DNA of 64,000 bases. Origin: Hydrocarboniphaga effusa AP103. GTDB taxonomy: Bacteria > Pseudomonadota > Gammaproteobacteria > Nevskiales > Nevskiaceae. The DNA is taken from positions 124,001 through 188,000 of the forward strand of contig NZ_AKGD01000004.1 in the NCBI RefSeq assembly GCF_000271305.1, written 5' to 3'. Positions 59,724-64,000 of this stretch are shown one piece after another (the first letter of the stretch is position 1; each line of letters opens with the position of its first letter). The translations under genes were made by a program, and so were the position numbers. Below the pieces are notes generated by a model. That model was not told the DNA's origin, searched no databases, and saw only the letters and a program-made list of their open reading frames with translations.

Positions 59724-59946
59724 CGGCCGGACGATGAATGTCCGACGACTATTGATCTACCGACTATAGTCTGAGAGGCTATACTTGTTTTCTAAGCTTT
59801 CCGAGGGCCGGCAGGCGCAGGTGGTTGCTTCCTGCACCGGCGCAGTCAGGAAAGCTGTCTCTCGATGCACAGCGGACAGTCCGGATTGCGAGAGGAGTAC
59901 GACGAGGGATGCCTCGTGAACTTTTCGACAGGACTGAGGGTGAAGC

Positions 59947-60312
59947 GTGTGTTTTCGATTGATTTACGGCGATTCCGAGTTCGAGCTGGCTCTTCCCTTT
60001 GAAGAGCATATCGAGAACCGCCTATTCCAAATGATCAGCAGTGCCGAGCCGTCCATGGCGGCTGAGCGCGGCCGGAACGACCTGGCCCGGCGCATGGCGG
60101 ACCTGGTTACTGCCTTGCTCGAAGGCGAGCTTCTGCCGCCAACTGACAAGCAACTAAAGTACGCGGTGGCGATCGCCCGAGAACTCTCGCTGGAATTGCC
60201 GGCGGAAGTTCTCCAGTACCGCGAGGCCATGACTGTCTTCTTGGGCACTCACGCCCAGCAGTACCGGCGCCGGAAAGGCTATTCGAGTCCAGCAGCGGTA
60301 GCTCAGGCGTGA
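59947..60312 (+). CDS. Hypothetical protein, first of three overlapping small genes
   Basis: A 121-residue protein starting at GTG 59947. The C-terminal half (PTDKQLKYAVAIARELSLELPAEVLQYREAMTVFLG) is helical, with a basic end. It overlaps the next gene by four bases (GTGA). No family recognised; the PTDKQLKYA phrase suggests a plasmid- or island-type conserved domain. Confidence 0.65.
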   Translation: MCFRLIYGDSEFELALPFEEHIENRLFQMISSAEPSMAAERGRNDLARRMADLVTALLEGELLPPTDKQLKYAVAIARELSLELPAEVLQYREAMTVFLGTHAQQYRRRKGYSSPAAVAQA

Positions 60313-60656
60313 GCGCTGAAACCGCTGAACAGGTTGCGCTCCGTGCAAGCGCGGCGCTTGAGTCCCGGTCGGCGATCGACTACGGCTCTGGCTTTGCCGA
60401 CAAGCAATATCCCGAGATCGTTTGGTCAATGTGCGGACTTCCGTCCACCAACGAGATTGCAGTGATCGCAACCGTAGGCGATCTGAGGTTTGGCATGGCC
60501 CATCGCTCGGTCTTGGAGTGGCCCGCCATGATCGATCGCATCTTCGGCATCGATGTCGACGACCAGCGACTCGCCCTCTGGCTCTCCGAGCAGTTGTGGG
60601 CCTCACACTCCGAGCAGTTAATCGCCGCTGCGCTGCAGATTCGTCATGCCCACTAA
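60309..60656 (+). CDS. Hypothetical protein, second of three overlapping small genes
   Basis: A 115-residue protein with a GTG start overlapping the previous stop. It looks like a small alpha/beta domain (EIAVIATVGDLRFGMAHRSVLEW). It overlaps the third gene by 11 bases. No family recognised. Confidence 0.6.
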   Translation: MSAETAEQVALRASAALESRSAIDYGSGFADKQYPEIVWSMCGLPSTNEIAVIATVGDLRFGMAHRSVLEWPAMIDRIFGIDVDDQRLALWLSEQLWASHSEQLIAAALQIRHAH

Positions 60657-60894
60657 GTCGGACGGCGAAGTCACACGCCGCCCCATCGTGAACGTCACGC
60701 TGACCGACGTCCGGCGCCGTTATCAGTGGGTTGTGAGCAAAGCCAGAAGAGCCGACGTGATCGTCCACAAACGGGGAGCCCCGATCCTCGTGGTGCTATC
60801 GATCCGGCGATACATGAAGCTCATAACTGCACTCGAGCTTATCGGTGGCGAAAAACATTCACGGCCGAGATCGGCAGAATCGCCCCCAGGATGA
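60646..60894 (+). CDS. Phd/YefM-like antitoxin-type protein
   Basis: An 82-residue protein. VNVTLTDVRRRYQWVVSKARRADVIVHKRGAPILVVLSIRRYMKL follows the Phd/YefM pattern (strand-helix, then RxGxPxxVL, then a Tyr-bearing helix). Such proteins bind DNA and neutralise a toxin. No recognisable RelE, Doc or VapC toxin is next to it; the two overlapping genes before it are candidate partners. Confidence 0.55.
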   Translation: MPTKSDGEVTRRPIVNVTLTDVRRRYQWVVSKARRADVIVHKRGAPILVVLSIRRYMKLITALELIGGEKHSRPRSAESPPG

Positions 60895-60976
60895 GAATCA
60901 GCAGCCCCAGCACCAGGAAGCGCAGCAGCTGAGCCTCACTTGCTGTCAATAACCATCTGATAACCGCCATCGAGCA

Positions 60977-61918
60977 CTAAGCATGGCTGTGATGATCGTG
61001 CTCATCATCGCGGTCATGGACATTTGTAGAGAGCGAACAAATGTCCTCATCTGCGCAGGGCTCGAACTCGCACTGCAAGGTGGTGTGCGTCACCTTGTAT
61101 TCGGATTTCAGCTTCATTTCCGTGCGCCGCAGGAAGCTGTCCACCTGGACTCCGGGCGCCAACAACACGTGCGCGGCCAAGCTGATTTGCCCACTGCCAA
61201 GTCCCCAGATATGCAAGTCATGCACGCCGCGAACATCCGCATCCGATCGAATAGACGACTCGATCTTGTCGATCTCGACGCCTTCGGGAACGCCTTCGAG
61301 CAACACGTTTGCGCTTGCCTTGAGCAAGATGTAGGTGCGCGGCAACACCCACACGGCAATGAGCACCGCGATCAGCGGATCGAACCAAGTCCATCCCGTG
61401 AGGTAGATCACTCCGGCGCCGATGATGACGCCGAGTGAGCCGAGCATGTCGCTCCAGACTTCGAGATAAGCCCCTTTGACGTTGAGGCTTTCAGACTGGC
61501 CTGCGCTCAACAGTCGCATCGATATGAGATTGACGATCAGGCCCAGCGAGGCGATCACGAGCATTGGGATTGATTGCACCTCCGGTGGCATCCGGAATCG
61601 CTGCCAGGCTTCGTAGAAGATGTAGATCGCGACAGCGAACAGCATGCCGGCATTGAACGCCGCTGCGATGATCTCGAATCGTCCATAGCCGAAGGTGCGC
61701 CGTCGATCAGCCGCTCGCTTGCCGATGCGAATCGCGAGCAAGGCAATCGCCAGTGCCACGGTATCGGTCAGCATGTGCGCCGCATCGGAGATCAGCGCCA
61801 GGCTGCCGGTCAGCCAACCTCCGACCGCTTCCGCGATCATGAAAGAGCCGGTCAAGCTCAGTGCGATCCACATCGAGCGCTCGTTTGCGCCCTTCCCGTG
61901 ATCATGTCCCGCGCCCAT
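60977..61918 (-). CDS. czcD: CzcD-type cation diffusion facilitator (intact)
   Basis: A 313-residue CDF exporter with six helices. Metal site D/H residues are in SLALISDAAHMLTDTVAL (helix 2) and VWSDMLGSLGV (helix 5). The cytoplasmic C-terminal domain (VHDLHIWGLGSGQISLAAHVLL) follows. The tail is Cys/His/Asp-rich, ending HDRDDEHDHHSHA. ATG 61918 is the proper start, since the longer frame enters the DUF411 gene. It is the last gene of the second czc operon and full length, in contrast to 27519-28301. Confidence 0.93.
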   Translation of the reverse strand: MGAGHDHGKGANERSMWIALSLTGSFMIAEAVGGWLTGSLALISDAAHMLTDTVALAIALLAIRIGKRAADRRRTFGYGRFEIIAAAFNAGMLFAVAIYIFYEAWQRFRMPPEVQSIPMLVIASLGLIVNLISMRLLSAGQSESLNVKGAYLEVWSDMLGSLGVIIGAGVIYLTGWTWFDPLIAVLIAVWVLPRTYILLKASANVLLEGVPEGVEIDKIESSIRSDADVRGVHDLHIWGLGSGQISLAAHVLLAPGVQVDSFLRRTEMKLKSEYKVTHTTLQCEFEPCADEDICSLSTNVHDRDDEHDHHSHA

Positions 61919-61928
61919 GGTCGTCTCC

Positions 61929-62483
61929 TTAGATTGAAACCTTGTCTTCGACACGACGGTGCATCCACGTGAACCAACGACGAGGAGCGCCGCCTGCATC
62001 CACCAAGTAAATCTCGTGCGCATCGGTGCCAGCGGTAACCTGCGTGGCATGGCTCTCCATCAGAACGCCGCGTGCACTAGGGCGCTCGGCCGCAAGGCGC
62101 TGCAATACCTCGGCGGGGACATCGCCCTCCAGAAAATAGTCCAAGTAGCGGGCGATGTGACAGCCCTGCGAGTTCGGTGGCGCGTGGACATCCGCCCTCG
62201 GAATTCGAAGGTCTCCCGGCTCATAGAGGCGCACCGTATACCCGGAGTTTTCCAGGCTCTTTCCCCAGCTGAATGCGCAGGCACACGTGTGCAGACCGTA
62301 GATCGTGACGACTTTTTCGACCGGCGGTGCAAACCATCGATCCCAGTTCACGGCAACCGCAGCGGCAAGTCCGAACACGATCGCGACGAAAGCCAGAACC
62401 TTCAGGCGATACAGTAGTTTCTCTTCTTCAATTTTCCTCATGTCGCTCTTGCGACGACGAGGATGCGCAGGCTTGATGCCCAT
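61929..62483 (-). CDS. DUF411 metal-binding protein
   Basis: A 184-residue membrane-anchored protein: helix at about residues 28-47, RWFAPPVEKVVTIYGLHTCACAFSW with a Cys pair, then GCHIARYLDYFLEGDVPAEVL. It lacks the CC pair (CHCC) of the copper-operon DUF411 and groups with the truncated copy at 28402-28807. It lies between the methyltransferase-like gene and czcD. Confidence 0.85.
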   Translation of the reverse strand: MGIKPAHPRRRKSDMRKIEEEKLLYRLKVLAFVAIVFGLAAAVAVNWDRWFAPPVEKVVTIYGLHTCACAFSWGKSLENSGYTVRLYEPGDLRIPRADVHAPPNSQGCHIARYLDYFLEGDVPAEVLQRLAAERPSARGVLMESHATQVTAGTDAHEIYLVDAGGAPRRWFTWMHRRVEDKVSI

Positions 62484-62500
62484 GTAATGTCTCCAAACCG

Positions 62501-62532
62501 GACGGCTGGGCGCGTGTTCGCGCCCAGCCGTC
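62501..62532. terminator. Perfect 14-bp hairpin inside the second czc operon
   Basis: GACGGCTGGGCGCG, loop of four, CGCGCCCAGCCGTC. It lies between the methyltransferase-like and DUF411 genes, both read leftward, without a T run. It may reduce downstream expression or protect the upstream message. Confidence 0.6.
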
Positions 62533-62539
62533 ATCTAAC

Positions 62540-64000
<1,461 letters not shown>

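Noticed and set aside
60868..60884. Possible right-hand partner of the Tn3-like end (CAGAATCGCCCCC)
   Set aside because: Only the outer few bases resemble the complement of 6837-6874; the inner part does not match.
60858..60960. Short hydrophobic minus-strand frame (LLRFLVLGLLILILGAILPIS)
   Set aside because: Could be the tail of a lost membrane gene at the island edge, but it is too short to assign and has no clear ribosome site.

Overview
The window looks like a GC-rich proteobacterial chromosome carrying a large metal-resistance and defence island. I see no rRNA or tRNA gene, so the host is inferred only from gene style and gene content (TonB receptor, HME-RND pumps, Tn3- and IS-type elements, PaoABC). 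A gammaproteobacterium of the Xanthomonadales type is my best guess, with low certainty.

Region 1 (1-6836) is ordinary chromosome. It holds the N-terminal part of a MalT-like LuxR regulator, an MDR oxidoreductase, and a complete paoABC-type molybdenum aldehyde dehydrogenase operon. It ends in a 3' remnant of aceE (pyruvate dehydrogenase E1) that stops abruptly at about 6836. A GGGG-starting sequence shaped like a Tn3-family terminal repeat begins there.

Region 2 (6837-18337) is the left part of the island. It has a short mercury module (merR, merT, merP and two small genes, without merA) and a divergent tnpT/tnpS-like cointegrate-resolution pair around a palindromic site. It then has a tight five-gene cassette: a metallophosphoesterase, a GASH-like helical protein, two paralogous P-loop GTPases and a GAP1-like protein. 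This cassette matches what I know of the GTPase-associated conflict systems and is the main discovery candidate.

Region 3 (18432-28807) is a czc-type efflux cluster on the minus strand: czcC-czcB-czcA, an MFS exporter, a HupE-like protein and small secreted or anchored proteins. Its upstream end is degraded: a 5'-truncated czcD/dmeF follows a DUF411 gene cut by an IS3-family element (28808-30470).

Region 4 (30481-35049) is a Pb/Cd-type locus with divergent cadR/pbrR, two CDF-like proteins and a cytochrome c-FTR1 permease. Region 5 (35153-51955) is copper handling: cueR, copA and copZ with CueR-type promoters, a TonB receptor, then a long plus-strand operon. That operon encodes a Met/His-tailed TolC protein, a Met-rich periplasmic protein, a multicopper oxidase, a cytochrome c-SnoaL fusion, a second Cu ATPase, a rhodanese-cyclase fusion, an outer-membrane barrel, a DUF411 protein and a cysteine-free MerR protein. 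A cysteine-rich copper-storage protein follows on the other strand.

Region 6 (52169-60894) is accessory: a possible nuclease, an altered YheT-like hydrolase, an XRE/membrane-protein pair facing a Ner-like regulator, IS21 istAB, a KfrA-like protein with a palindromic operator, and small overlapping genes. Region 7 (60977-64000) is a second czc operon, open at the right edge: czcA, a methyltransferase-like membrane protein, DUF411 and czcD. Metal entry, sensing (four MerR proteins), buffering, oxidation and efflux are therefore all encoded in blocks bounded by mobile elements.
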